Shown in pieces: positions 35,866 to 45,700 of a DNA stretch of 64,000 bases (positions are counted from its first letter, which is position 1; the number at the start of each line of letters is the position of its first letter). The stretch lies in the NCBI RefSeq assembly GCF_030363035.1, contig NZ_JAUCMN010000006.1, positions 62,001 to 126,000 of the forward strand, given 5' to 3'. The position numbers and the translations under genes are program-made. The notes beneath the pieces are model-generated. The model was given only the letters and a program-made list of their open reading frames with translations, was not told the origin of the DNA and searched no databases. The DNA is from Curtobacterium caseinilyticum (GTDB lineage Bacteria > Actinomycetota > Actinomycetes > Actinomycetales > Microbacteriaceae).

Positions 35866-37050
35866 ATGCACCACTCCACCTCCTCCCCCCGCGCTCACTC
35901 CCGCCCGCGACTCACCGGCCTCGACGCCGCCCGCGGGCTCGCCGTCCTCGGCATGTTCGCCGCGCACGTCGGCGTCGTCGACACCCCGTTCGACTGGTCG
36001 GATCCGACGAGTTGGCCGGACCTGGTGGACGGCCGGTCCGCGGTCCTGTTCGCGCTCTGCGCCGGCATCTCCCTGGTGCTGCTCACCACGGGTCCCGGCG
36101 AGGACGGTCGGATCCGAGACCGACGACACGTGCTCGCCCGCGCCGCGACCCTGCTGGCGATCGGCGGCCTCCTCACCCTGGTCCCCGGAGGTGTGCTCGT
36201 GATCCTGCCGACCTACGCCGTGCTCTTCGTCGCAGCGCTGCCGTTCCTGCGGCTCCGGCTGCGCTGGGTCACGCTCGCGGCCACGCTGTCCCTCGTCGTC
36301 GGCCCCGTGCTCGCCCTCGTCGGTCAGGCCGTCGTCGAGGTGACCGGCGGTAGCAGCATCGCGAGCCTGCTGTTCTCCGGCTACCCAGCCGTGTCGTGGT
36401 TCGGCATCGTCCTCGCGGGGGTGCTCGTGGCGCGCCTCGGGCTCGACCGCGTCGACGTCGTGCGCCGGACGCTCCTGGTGGGCGTCGGCCTGGGTGTGCT
36501 CGGCTACGGCACCGGAATCGCCCTCGGCGCCGCCCTCGGTGTGACGGGACCCGTCGGGACGACGATCCCCGTCGGCTCGGCCGGAGGCAGCGCCACCGAG
36601 CCGACGGCGACGATGCCTGCCGGTGGCCCGCACCTCGTCGCGGAGAACCCGCCGTTCCCGCCGATCGCATGGACGCGGCTCGTCGACGTCACCCCGCACG
36701 CCGGGTCGCCCTTCGAGCTCGTCGGGGCCCTCGGCGTCGCCCTCGCGGTGCTCGCGATCCTCGGACTCGTCGCCCGGCTCACCCCGACGGTCCTCCTCCC
36801 GCTCAGCGTCGTCGGCCGCCTCGCACTGACGCTGTACTGCGGGCACGTCCTGGCCATCGGTGTCTGGTCGCGGTCCGGTGAGCCAGATCCCCTGCCGGCG
36901 CTCGGCGGATGGGGACCGTTCCAGGTCCTCGTCGTGGCCGCCGTCGTCCTCGCCCTCGTGGTGCAGCGCTCCGGGCGTCGAGGGCCGTTGGAGGCCCTCG
37001 TCCGACGAGCCGCTCGAGCGCTCGACGACCCGCCCACCACGGCACGCTGA
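35866..37050 (+). CDS. Membrane acyltransferase-like protein (DUF1624/DUF418 type)
   Basis: 394 residues with about ten helices. RLTGLDAARGLAVLGMFAAHVG at the N-terminus is typical of the heparan-alpha-glucosaminide N-acetyltransferase/DUF418 group (R-x3-D-x2-RG and a following His). The C-terminus LALTLYCGHVLAIGVW carries a second His. Such proteins may move acyl groups across the membrane onto sugars. ATG at 35866 is chosen because upstream codons overlap the divergent MFS gene. Function beyond the family is unknown. Confidence 0.75.
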   Translation: MHHSTSSPRAHSRPRLTGLDAARGLAVLGMFAAHVGVVDTPFDWSDPTSWPDLVDGRSAVLFALCAGISLVLLTTGPGEDGRIRDRRHVLARAATLLAIGGLLTLVPGGVLVILPTYAVLFVAALPFLRLRLRWVTLAATLSLVVGPVLALVGQAVVEVTGGSSIASLLFSGYPAVSWFGIVLAGVLVARLGLDRVDVVRRTLLVGVGLGVLGYGTGIALGAALGVTGPVGTTIPVGSAGGSATEPTATMPAGGPHLVAENPPFPPIAWTRLVDVTPHAGSPFELVGALGVALAVLAILGLVARLTPTVLLPLSVVGRLALTLYCGHVLAIGVWSRSGEPDPLPALGGWGPFQVLVVAAVVLALVVQRSGRRGPLEALVRRAARALDDPPTTAR

Positions 37051-37091
37051 CGCCGAGCCGGAACCGAGCCGGGATCGGGCCCGGACGCCGA

Positions 37092-37122
37092 AGCCCCCGC
37101 GACCGGAGTGGTCGCGGGGGCT
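37092..37122. terminator. Strong bidirectional terminator
   Basis: AGCCCCCGCGACC and its complement form a perfect 13-bp stem with a 5-nt loop (GGAGT). It lies between the convergent acyltransferase and tatA genes. Confidence 0.85.
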
Positions 37123-37146
37123 GCCGACAGGACGGGGCTGGGTGTC

Positions 37147-37437
37147 CTAGTTCTTGGGCTCGGCGGTCGAGTGCGCATTCGGCTGCACCGACGGGCCGGG
37201 GTTGACGACGGGCTGCGCGGTCGGCTGCGCCGTGGTGTGCGCCGCGGGGTCCGTCACCACCGTGTTGACCGTGCCGTCGTCGTTCTTGTTCTTGTTGTCG
37301 TCACCCATCTCCTTCTTGAAGATGTTGATCGACTGCCCGAGGCCCTTGGCGAGCGCCGGGAGCTTGGTCGCACCGAACAGCAGGATGACGATCCCGAGGA
37401 TGATCAGCAGGTGGATCCCCGTCAGGTTTCCGAGCAT
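37147..37437 (-). CDS. tatA: Twin-arginine translocase subunit TatA
   Basis: 96 residues: one N-terminal helix (LTGIHLLIILGIVILLFGATKLPAL), the FGxxKLP hinge, then an amphipathic helix (AKGLGQSINIFKKEM) and a polar tail. TatA oligomers form the pathway for folded Tat substrates. The ATG at 37437 is 5 nt after AGGAG; the adjacent ATG at 37440 is too close to it. No tatC or tatB is nearby, so the gene is a stand-alone copy. Confidence 0.92.
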   Translation of the reverse strand: MLGNLTGIHLLIILGIVILLFGATKLPALAKGLGQSINIFKKEMGDDNKNKNDDGTVNTVVTDPAAHTTAQPTAQPVVNPGPSVQPNAHSTAEPKN

Positions 37438-37590
37438 CATGTCTCCTAGTTCTGGTTCTGGCGACGCCCGCCCGGTCATCGTCGATCGGGAGAGCGGGAG
37501 TCCGTCGTCCGATCATCGTAACCCGCGCCCGTCCGGAAGCCCAGGCGGGAGCCGGAACGGACACCGTTCGCACAGGCACGGCGTGCAGCA

Positions 37591-37634
37591 ACGGCAGCAC
37601 CCCCGGAGGCCGCTGCGCTCCGGGGGTGCGCCGT
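37591..37634. terminator. Hairpin downstream of the sugar transferase gene
   Basis: GCACCCCCGGAG/CTCCGGGGGTGC (12 bp), extended by ACGGC/GCCGT with one bulged base. It is placed just past the 3' end of the minus-strand sugar transferase gene. The rest of the 237-bp gap shows nothing else. Confidence 0.75.
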
Positions 37635-37675
37635 TCCGGTCGCGGGTCAAGGCGCGGCCGGGGTCGGTGGGGCGG

Positions 37676-39142
37676 CTAGTAGGCGCCGCGGGACCGCAGG
37701 ACGGACGGGATCGTCCTGGCGAGGATCACGAGGTCGTGCAGGAACGACCAGTTCTCGACGTAGTGCAGGTCGAGCCGGACGCCCTCGGCCCAGTCGAGGT
37801 CCGAGCGGCCGCTCACCTGCCACAGCCCGGTCATGCCGGGCGTGACCAGCAACCGACGGTCGGCGAAGTCCTCGTACACCGCGACCTCGCTCGGCAGCGC
37901 GGGGCGGGGCCCGACGAGGCTCATCGACCCGGTGAGGACGTTCCAGAGCTGCGGGAGTTCGTCGAGTGACGTCCGCCGCAGGAACCCGCCGACCCTGGTG
38001 ACGCGGGGATCGTCCTGCAGCTTGAACAACGGTCCGCTGCCTTCGTTCACCACCGCGAGTTCAGCGACGCGGGCCTCGGCGTCGACGCACATCGTGCGGA
38101 ACTTGAGGATGGAGAAGTGCTGCCTGCCACGGCCGACCCGGCGCTGCCGGAAGAACACCGGACCGCCGTCGTCGAGGCGGATCGCCAGGGCGACGACCGC
38201 GAACACGGGAGCCAGCAGGAGCAGGCCGAGGGCAGCCCCCACGACGTCGAGCAGCCGCTTGCCCCGACGGCACCGGTAGTCCGGGGTCTCGATGTGCATG
38301 AGCGGCAGACCGTCGACCGGGCGCTCGTGCACCCGTCCCGCGGCGATGTCGGCGAGCGGCGAGGAGACGACGAGCTCGATGCCCCGCTCCTCGAGCTGCC
38401 ACCCGAGCCGGCGCAGCCGTTCGTGACCGCCACGCACGGCGCCGGCGACGACCACGGCAGCGACGCCAGCTCCGGACGCAACGCCGAGCACGTCGTCGAT
38501 GCCGCCGAGCACCTCGGCCGTGGCTCCGCCGAGGGAGACCTCGGCGCCGGGGGCGGCACAGTCGGTCACGACGCCGGCGACCCGGTACCCGGCTGCCGGC
38601 ATCGCGGCGATGCGGCGGCCGACGTACCGGACGTCGTCGAGGTCACCGACGAGCAGGACGTCGAGGAGCTGCTGCCCTCGAGCGCGACGCCGAGCGAGGG
38701 CGGTGCGGACGGCCTTGCGCCCCAGGGCGAGCAGGACCAGCCCGAGCGGGAACGCGATGGCGACGTACCCCCGAGCGATGTCGAGTCGCACCGCGTAGGC
38801 GATCACGGCGACGGTCGCGCCGGCGACGAGACTGGCGGTCACGAGCCGTCGGTACTCCTCGCCACCGATCCCGGCGATGCGGGGGTCGCGCGTCCGGAAG
38901 CCGGAGAGCAACACCATCCAGAGCAGCATGATCGCCGGGGCCGTCACGACCTCGGTCAGGCCGGGGCTGGCGACGAGGGGGGACATGTCCCCCGGGAACC
39001 GCAAGGAGTGCGCGACGCCGAACGCGATGACGAGCAGCCCGAGGTCGAGCATGCCGACAGCGACGGAGAAGCCACGCGGGGCACCCGCAGGGGCAGCCCG
39101 CCGAGGCGTGCTCGCCGAGGGCTCACGCACCGCGATCGACAT
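37676..39142 (-). CDS. Polyprenyl-phosphate sugar phosphotransferase (exopolysaccharide initiating enzyme)
   Basis: 488 residues. Four or five N-terminal helices, a CoA-binding-like middle domain (VLLVGDLDDVRYVGRRI) and a C-terminal bacterial sugar transferase domain (about 288-488: KRLLDVVGAALGLLLLAPVF, DGGPVFFRQRRVGRG, LKFRTM, RRTSLDELPQLWNVLTGSMSLVGPRP). Relatives (WbaP, WcaJ) transfer a sugar 1-phosphate from a nucleotide sugar to undecaprenyl phosphate, starting a repeat unit. It likely feeds the glycosyltransferase/Wzy/Wzx genes after 59.6 kb. GGAGG precedes the ATG. Confidence 0.9.
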   Translation of the reverse strand: MSIAVREPSASTPRRAAPAGAPRGFSVAVGMLDLGLLVIAFGVAHSLRFPGDMSPLVASPGLTEVVTAPAIMLLWMVLLSGFRTRDPRIAGIGGEEYRRLVTASLVAGATVAVIAYAVRLDIARGYVAIAFPLGLVLLALGRKAVRTALARRRARGQQLLDVLLVGDLDDVRYVGRRIAAMPAAGYRVAGVVTDCAAPGAEVSLGGATAEVLGGIDDVLGVASGAGVAAVVVAGAVRGGHERLRRLGWQLEERGIELVVSSPLADIAAGRVHERPVDGLPLMHIETPDYRCRRGKRLLDVVGAALGLLLLAPVFAVVALAIRLDDGGPVFFRQRRVGRGRQHFSILKFRTMCVDAEARVAELAVVNEGSGPLFKLQDDPRVTRVGGFLRRTSLDELPQLWNVLTGSMSLVGPRPALPSEVAVYEDFADRRLLVTPGMTGLWQVSGRSDLDWAEGVRLDLHYVENWSFLHDLVILARTIPSVLRSRGAY

Positions 39143-39181
39143 CCAGTACCTCCGGGCAGTGACCGGCAGGCGGATGGCGTG

Positions 39182-39217
39182 CCGGGTCCGGTGACACCGG
39201 ACCCGGTCAGTATATCA
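39182..39217 (-). promoter_or_regulatory. Extended -10 promoter with adjoining palindromic operator
   Basis: On the minus strand TGATATACT (39209-39217) is an extended -10. Immediately downstream, at the expected start of transcription, is a palindrome with perfect 12-bp arms around one base (39182-39206, core GGGTCCGGTG-A-CACCGGACCC). It precedes the sugar transferase start by about 40 nt. An alternative reading is the terminator of the upstream mannosidase gene. Confidence 0.6.
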
Positions 39218-39229
39218 GTACACGATGCG

Positions 39230-41914
39230 TCATACAGGAGTGTGGAGGACATCCGCGAGCGACCACAGGACCGGGCCCTCGACCAGCTGCGCGGCCTCCG
39301 CGTCGGACAGACCACGGACCCGGAAGCCGACACGCTCCCCCGGGAGCAGCGTCATGAACCCGCGGTCCACGGTCCCCGTCGGCGCGACGCGGTCCGGCTG
39401 CACGAGCAGGTCCCGCACGAGCGACTGCGCCTCGACGACCAGGTCGTGCCCGTCACCGTCGGCCGCCGGGGTCACCGTCGTCCGGTACCGCGCTGGTTCC
39501 CACCGCACGTCCTTGTCGGGCGCGGCCGTCCACACCGCGCGGCGCCAGTCCATGTCCGCGACGACGAGCTCCCGGGTCGGGTCGTCGAGGACGCCGACCG
39601 ACTCGGGGAGGTCGACGACGGCGACCCCGGCCTCCGACAGCCGGACGGGCAGGGTGACCTCGGCGAGGATCGCGCCGGACACGTGCATGCGCCGGACCCG
39701 CACCACGCTGTCGCGGCCGCTCCGGGAGGAGCGCACCGCGAGCTCGACGGGCGAGTGCCCGAACGACCCGGGCGACACCCCGAGCGACAACGTGTCCGCA
39801 AGCTCGCCCGACTGGGCCGGCTCGTCAGCGGGAGCCGACCGATCGACGTGGTCCGTGCCTCCAGGCCGGTCGTCCGTCGTCGGACGGGACGCTCCGTCCG
39901 ACGGACGGGCGACGGGTCGGATGACCAGCAGCACGTCGTCGTACAGACGCCGCAGTTCGTGCGCGAGCGGCTTCAGCCGCCCCGCCGAGTCGATGGCCGA
40001 CCACGACGCGACCGGCCACAGGTCGTTGAGCTGCCAGACGATCACACCGGTGTTCCGGGGCCAGTGCGTCCGCCAGTGCTCGACGCCGGTCGCGATCGCC
40101 CGCGTCTGCTGCAGCTGCGTCAGGTAGTGCCAGCGGTCGAAGTCGGCGGGGTCCACGGACCCGAAGCGCGGTTCGATCCCCCGCGCCAGCTTGCCCATGC
40201 CGTCGTCGGCCTTCTGGTGGTGGACGACACCGGGCGAGTCCACGCGCAGCGGTTCGTCCGTGACGGCCTCGCGGATGGTCCGCCAGGCGGGCGGCGCCTG
40301 CCAGCCGAACTCGGACACGAACCGCGGGACGGAATCACGGTAGTGGTCGTCGGGCAGCCGGTTCCAGACGTCCCACGAGTGGTGCGTCTCGTGGTCGACG
40401 TCGTTCGCGGGAAGGCTCTCCGACCCGGACCACGGGGACGCGACCGTGTAGAAGCGTGACGGGTCGACCGCGTCGACGATCGTCGGCAGCAGGTCGAGGT
40501 AGTAGTCGAGACCCCACCCGCGGTCGCCGAGCACGTCCGCCCAGCCGTCGGCGTCGTGCAGCCAGATGTTCTCGTTGTTGCCGTTCCAGACGACGAGCGA
40601 CGGGTGACCGGACAGGCGGGCGACGTTGTCCCGCGCCTCGGCGATGACCTCGCTGCGGATCGGCTCGATCTCCGGGTAGGCCGCGCACGCGAAGGCGAAG
40701 TCCTGCCACACGAGCAGGCCGGCTTCGTCGCACACGTCGTAGAAGTCGTCGGACTCGTAGACCCCGCCGCCCCAGACCCGGACGAGGTTGACGCCGAGGT
40801 CCGCCGCGACGCCGAGTCGACCGGCGATGCGCTCGCGGTCGACCCGCGACACGATGACGTCGTCCGGGATCCAGTTGACGCCACGGACGTCGATGACGGT
40901 GCCGTTGACGACGACGGTGAACGGCTTGCCGACGGCGTCGTCCGCGGTGTCGATGCGGGCCGAGCGGAAGCCGGTCTTCGTGACGCGACGGTCGAGCACC
41001 TCGCCGTCGACGGTCTGCAGCTCGACGGTCACGTCGTACCGGGGCTGCTCGCCGTACCCCCGGGGCCACCAGCGCCGCACCTCCGGCACGCGCACCGTCA
41101 CGACCGTCTCGTCGTCCTTCGGGGTCAGCTGCGCCCGCGACCGCTGCCGCGTCGTCCCACCGTCCGCCGTCGGACCGGCCACCGTGACGACCAGCACGAG
41201 GTCGTCGTCCTCACCGTCCTGGTCGAGGTCGTTCATCCCCGAGCGCTCGACCCGGACGTGCGCGTCGAGGACGCCCTCGCCCGCCTCGACGTCGACGAGC
41301 GGCCGCACCTCTGCCAGCCGGGCGGTGGACCAGCGCTCGATCGCGACCGGACGCCAGGGCCCGCTCGTCACGGCGGTGAGCCCCCAGTCCCAGCCGAAGT
41401 TCGACGCCTGCTTGCGGACGTACGGGAAGGGCTCGTCGTACGGGCCCGGCATCGCGCCGGCGCGGGCGGCGACGCGGCCGGCCTCGCGGTAGGGCGACCC
41501 GAAGAGCAGCTCGAGTTCACGCTCCCCCGCGGCTCCGGGCACCTCGTTGAGGTCGAACCGGTAGCGACGGTGCATGTTCCGGGTGGTGCCGACCACGACA
41601 CCGTCCAGGCTGAGCTCGGCGACCGTGTCGAGTCCCTCGCAGACGAGGTCGACCCGCTCGTGGCCGCGAGCCGAGACGTCGACCGTCCGTCGGTAGGCCC
41701 AGTCGGCTCGACCGATCCACTTCGCGCCGTCCTCGTTGCGGTCGAACGTCGGGTCCGCGACCAGCCCCTCGCGCTCGAGGTCGGTGTGCACCTGCCCCGG
41801 CACCGTGGCCCGGAGCGTGCGTCCCGCGATGCCGGCCGGCGCTCCGGCCGGCACCTGGTCACCGGCGATCGCCACGGTCCAGTCGTCGCGGAGTTCCTCG
41901 CGCTCGAGGGTCAT
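39230..41914 (-). CDS. Beta-mannosidase (glycoside hydrolase family 2)
   Basis: 894 residues: an N-terminal jelly-roll sugar-binding domain (about 1-190), an Ig-like domain (about 195-320), a TIM barrel (about 325-640) and C-terminal beta domains. The acid/base Glu448 lies in VVWNGNNENIWL and the nucleophile Glu535 in RFVSEFGWQ. It releases terminal beta-mannose, as from plant mannan fragments or N-glycans. No signal peptide, so it acts inside the cell. AAAGGA precedes the ATG. Confidence 0.9.
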   Translation of the reverse strand: MTLEREELRDDWTVAIAGDQVPAGAPAGIAGRTLRATVPGQVHTDLEREGLVADPTFDRNEDGAKWIGRADWAYRRTVDVSARGHERVDLVCEGLDTVAELSLDGVVVGTTRNMHRRYRFDLNEVPGAAGERELELLFGSPYREAGRVAARAGAMPGPYDEPFPYVRKQASNFGWDWGLTAVTSGPWRPVAIERWSTARLAEVRPLVDVEAGEGVLDAHVRVERSGMNDLDQDGEDDDLVLVVTVAGPTADGGTTRQRSRAQLTPKDDETVVTVRVPEVRRWWPRGYGEQPRYDVTVELQTVDGEVLDRRVTKTGFRSARIDTADDAVGKPFTVVVNGTVIDVRGVNWIPDDVIVSRVDRERIAGRLGVAADLGVNLVRVWGGGVYESDDFYDVCDEAGLLVWQDFAFACAAYPEIEPIRSEVIAEARDNVARLSGHPSLVVWNGNNENIWLHDADGWADVLGDRGWGLDYYLDLLPTIVDAVDPSRFYTVASPWSGSESLPANDVDHETHHSWDVWNRLPDDHYRDSVPRFVSEFGWQAPPAWRTIREAVTDEPLRVDSPGVVHHQKADDGMGKLARGIEPRFGSVDPADFDRWHYLTQLQQTRAIATGVEHWRTHWPRNTGVIVWQLNDLWPVASWSAIDSAGRLKPLAHELRRLYDDVLLVIRPVARPSDGASRPTTDDRPGGTDHVDRSAPADEPAQSGELADTLSLGVSPGSFGHSPVELAVRSSRSGRDSVVRVRRMHVSGAILAEVTLPVRLSEAGVAVVDLPESVGVLDDPTRELVVADMDWRRAVWTAAPDKDVRWEPARYRTTVTPAADGDGHDLVVEAQSLVRDLLVQPDRVAPTGTVDRGFMTLLPGERVGFRVRGLSDAEAAQLVEGPVLWSLADVLHTPV

Positions 41915-42256
41915 GCGGGTCCTTTGCTGGGCGGACGGGAAGGGGCGGACGGGACCCGGGGCGGCTGGTCGCCGACTCCGGACCGGGACGCCGGCCGGCG
42001 GTCGTGCCCGTGGCCGTGTGGACGGCCGGGAGGCGCGGCACCGGTTGCCCAGGCGTCGTCGCGTCCGCGCGCGCGGACGACTGCTCGTCGCGTGCGGGGG
42101 TGCTCGGCGATGCTAGTACGGCGACCTTGCCGACGCACACGTCCGGGTCGCGGGACCGCGCGACGCGTCCTCCCGGCCCCGTGCCCGGCCGCGTGCCCGG
42201 CCGCGCGACGGCCGGGAGCCGGGTCGCGTGGGGAGCGCTCGTGGCAGGGTGGTGCC
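41915..42256. other. Gap of 342 bp without a supported gene
   Basis: Between the divergent mannosidase and the 132-residue gene. It contains scattered GGACGGGA and CCGGGAGGCGCGG fragments resembling hairpin arms of the GGAGGC family but no intact stem. A weak TAGTAC/GTACTA box lies near 42113. Presumably it holds both promoters; I cannot fix them. Confidence 0.5.
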
Positions 42257-42655
42257 GTGATCACCGTCGAACTCGCCCGGTCGCTCCGCGACGCCGGACT
42301 CCGCTGGCACCCGGCGACGGGCGACCGGTTCGTCATCGACAAGCCGGGAGTCGACGACGACGTCTACACGATCTCCGAGATGACGGTCGAACGGCACGAC
42401 CACCCGAGCGGCACGGTCCTCGGGTTCAACGGGACGACGGAGTGGGCGCTGGACTCGGTCGAGGCGTCCGAGTCGCTCTGGCTCCCCCGCGAGGACCAGC
42501 TGCGCCACCTGCTCGGGCCGGCGTTCGTCTCGCTGACGGCGGGGTTCGTCGTCACGGCGACGATCGACGGGGCCGGGCGCGCGTTCCGGCACGAGGACGC
42601 GGCCGAGGCGTACGGCGCCGCACTGCTCGCGTACATCACCGCCGCCTTGGACTGA
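42257..42655 (+). CDS. Conserved hypothetical small protein (often labelled CpaE-like)
   Basis: 132 residues with no signal or membrane segment. The sequence (LRDAGLRWHPATGDRFVI, GFNGTTEWALDSVEASESLWLPREDQLRHLLG) looks like a small cytosolic protein family widespread in Actinobacteria. It is sometimes annotated as a pilus assembly CpaE protein, but none of the ATPase motifs of CpaE is present. Start is GTG at 42257. Function unknown. Confidence 0.7.
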   Translation: MITVELARSLRDAGLRWHPATGDRFVIDKPGVDDDVYTISEMTVERHDHPSGTVLGFNGTTEWALDSVEASESLWLPREDQLRHLLGPAFVSLTAGFVVTATIDGAGRAFRHEDAAEAYGAALLAYITAALD

Positions 42656-42658
42656 CCC

Positions 42659-42722
42659 GTCCCGTTCCTCGGCACGGAACGGGACCGCCCCGGCGGCCGG
42701 TGGTGGCCGGTCCGGGGCGGTC
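42659..42722. terminator. Double hairpin between convergent genes
   Basis: GTCCCGTTCC/GGAACGGGAC (42659-42685, 7-nt loop) and GACCGCCCCGG/CCGGGGCGGTC (42683-42722) share three bases, so only one can fold fully at a time. They lie between the 132-residue gene and the adhesin gene and can serve both. Confidence 0.75.
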
Positions 42723-42749
42723 CGTCGTTCCTCGGGCGTCGTCCGGTCC

Positions 42750-45700
42750 TCAGTCCTCGGTCACCGGGGGCGCGTCGACGTCCCTGCGGCGGCGGGTCCG
42801 GACCAGGAGCAGCGCGCCGCCGAGCAGGAGGACGACCGCGGCGGGGAGCGCCACCCCGAAGACCGCCGAGCCGGTGAACGCGAGCGCGCTGGGCAGCGCC
42901 TCGACCGGGACCGCGTTCCGGACCACCTGCGAGGAGACCCGGACCGGACGAGCCTCGAGCGACGCCGCGCTGTCCGTGCCCTGGACGACCTCGGCGCCCG
43001 TCGCCGCGCTCGGCGGTGCGGCGGGGAGCGGTGCGGCGGAGAGCGGTGCTGCGGAGCGCGGTGCCGCGGCGTGCCCGTCGGTCTGACCGGTCGTCGCCGA
43101 CCCCTGGACCTGCTCGGTCGTGCCGTCGGCACGGGTGACCCGTCCCTCGGCCTGCGACCGGAACAGCACCCGACCGGCGCGGACGTCCGCATCGGTCACC
43201 TCGTGGAAGCGTCCCTCGCAGGTGGTCTCCGCCCCCGGAGCCAGCGTCGCCGCGGCGCAGGTGAGCGGGTCGCCGTCAGCCGCGCGGAGCCCGTGCACCT
43301 CGAGGTTGCCGGTGTTCTGCACGGTGCCACGGACCGCGACGACGTCACCGAGGTGGAACACCTCACGAACCCCTGCAGCTCGGACCGCCCCCGACCCGGC
43401 CTGCACCACGGGGGACATCCGCAGGTCGAGCCGGTTCGCAGCGAGCAGGTCGACGCGCACCTCGTCACGATCGGTCGCCTCGTGGTCGTCGGGTGCGGTC
43501 CCGGTGCCGACCAGGGCGAACCGGACGACGCCCTCCTCGATCTCGCTCTGCGTCAGCACGTGGCCGTCGATGGCGCAGGTGACCGATGCTCGCGGTGCGA
43601 GCGGCGCAGTGGGGCAGTCCACGGTGCCGTCGGCCACCTCCACCAGTTCGGCGTGCGGCTCGCGCAGGGTGACGTTGCCGACGTTCGTCAGGGTCGCGCC
43701 GAGGTCCACACGGTCGCCCGGTCGCGGCACCGTGTGATCCGAGGCAGCGAGGTTCGCGCGCAGCTCCGCGTCGAGCACGGGGCGTCGCTCGATCGCGACC
43801 GCGGCGTCCGCCGAAGCGGTGCCCTGTCGATCGTCCGCGCCGATCGTGGTGACGGCGAACGCGAAGTCGACCCGACCGGCGTCGACGTCGGCCTGCGTCA
43901 ACGGGTACCCGTCGACCTCGCAGACGACCTCGTCGCCCGGCGCGACCGCTTCCGCGGGGCAGCGGACCGTCGTACCGGGTCGGTCCACGACGAGCGCGGA
44001 CGTGTCCCGCACGGTGGTGTTGCCCGTGTTCCGGACGACCAGGTGGAGCGTCACACCGTCACCCGCCGTCGGCAGCGCGTGCTCGACCTCGTCCAGCGTC
44101 GCCGTGGCGGACGCCGTGATCGCGGTCGCCCGGGGGAGCACCAGGTCGGTCGGTGCGGTCGCGGTCACCTCGGTGGACGACGGGGCTGTCCCGCTGCCGT
44201 CGAGGTCGAAGTGGACGGTCCCCGCATCGATCTCCGCCTGGGTCAGCGGCACGCGGTCGACGTCGCAGGTGGCCGCGTCGCCCGGCGCCAGGTCCGCGAC
44301 GGGGCAGCGCACCCCGGTTTCGGTCCGGTCACGGACGACCACGGCGACGTCGTGCAGCGTGACGTTGCCGGTGTTCTCGACGGTCGTGGTGAGCTGTGCC
44401 TCGTCCCCGGCGAACGGCACGTCGTGCTCGCTCGGTGCCAGGGCGCTCGTCGCGCCGACCACGATCGACGGTGCCGCGGCGAGCGCCACGTCGGCGTGGT
44501 CGTCCGCGGCCACGGACCGGCCGTCCGGAGCGGTCGCGACGACGTGCAGTCCGAAGTGCACCGTCCCCGCGTCGATCTCCCGTTGTGTCAGGACGTGGTC
44601 CTCGACGGCGCACGGGAGCTCGGCACCGGGTGCCAGCGCTCCGTCCGGGCAGGACGCTCCGATCCCGCTCGGCTCGGGATCGCGCACCGTGACGTTGCCC
44701 GCGTTCGTGACGGCGGCGGTGAGCCGGACGTGGTCGCCGGCCCGCGGCCCCCGGTCCTGGACCGCGAGCGCGGCGGTCAGGGTCGTGGTGATCCGAGCCT
44801 CCTGGGCGACCGCCAGGGTCGTCGTGTCGGTCGCTGCGACCTCCGTCGCGTCGGGCGCGGTGCCCGTGGACCGGGCGTCGAACCGGACGGCGCCGGCGTC
44901 GATGTCCTGCTGGGTGAGGGCGTACCCGGCGGTGGTGCAGGCGACGGACGCGCCCGGCGCGAGCGGACCGGGCGGGCAGGTCACGGTGATGCCGGACGGA
45001 CGGGTGACCGCGCTCGACGGGTCCGCCAGGGTGACGTTGCCGGTGTTCGTGACGCGGACCGTCACGGTGGCGACGGTGCCGGGCACCGGGGCCCCGTCGT
45101 CGGGCAGGGCCGCGGTCACCCGGGTGCCGATGGCCGGTTCGGCCGCGACGGTCGGCTGTCCCGCCTCCGCCGAGGCACGGACGTCGCCGCCCCGGGCGTC
45201 CTTCGCCACCACGGTCGCCGCGAACGCGACGTCCCCTCGGTCGACGTCGTCCTGGGTGACGGTGTGGCTCCCGTCGACGTCGCACGCGACCGACGCGCCC
45301 GGGGCGAGTGGCCCGTCCGGGCAGTCGGTCCGGAACTCCGGTCGGCCGTCGATCGTGGCCGTGGGGTCGTGCACGGTCACGTTGCCGGTGTTCCGCACCT
45401 CCAGGCGCAGGCGGATCCCGTCCCCGACGCCCGGCGGTCCGTCGACGACGGTCTGCAGCGTGGCGCCGATGGTCGGCGCAGGAGCGGGTGTCCCGACCGC
45501 GGCGGACGCCGTCCCGCTGACCGGTTCGCCTGCACGCGAGACCGCGTCGGCCTCGACCGTGTCCTCGATCCGACCGGTGTCGAGATCGGCCTGGGTGACC
45601 GCTCGCGACGGTGACGTGCACGCCGCGGTGGCCCCCGGTGCGAGCGCGTCGCTGTCACACGTGACGGCGCCGTTCGCGCCGGTCACCGTGAGGTCGTGCA

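Noticed and set aside
38117-40459. 780-codon plus-strand frame
   Set aside because: Antisense to the sugar transferase and beta-mannosidase genes, both of which have intact catalytic motifs.
41915-42256. GGAGGC-family hairpin in the mannosidase upstream gap
   Set aside because: Single arm-like pieces occur, but I could not find a complementary partner forming a long stem.
42257-42655. Pilus assembly protein CpaE
   Set aside because: At 132 residues and without Walker motifs, it cannot be the CpaE ATPase; kept as hypothetical.
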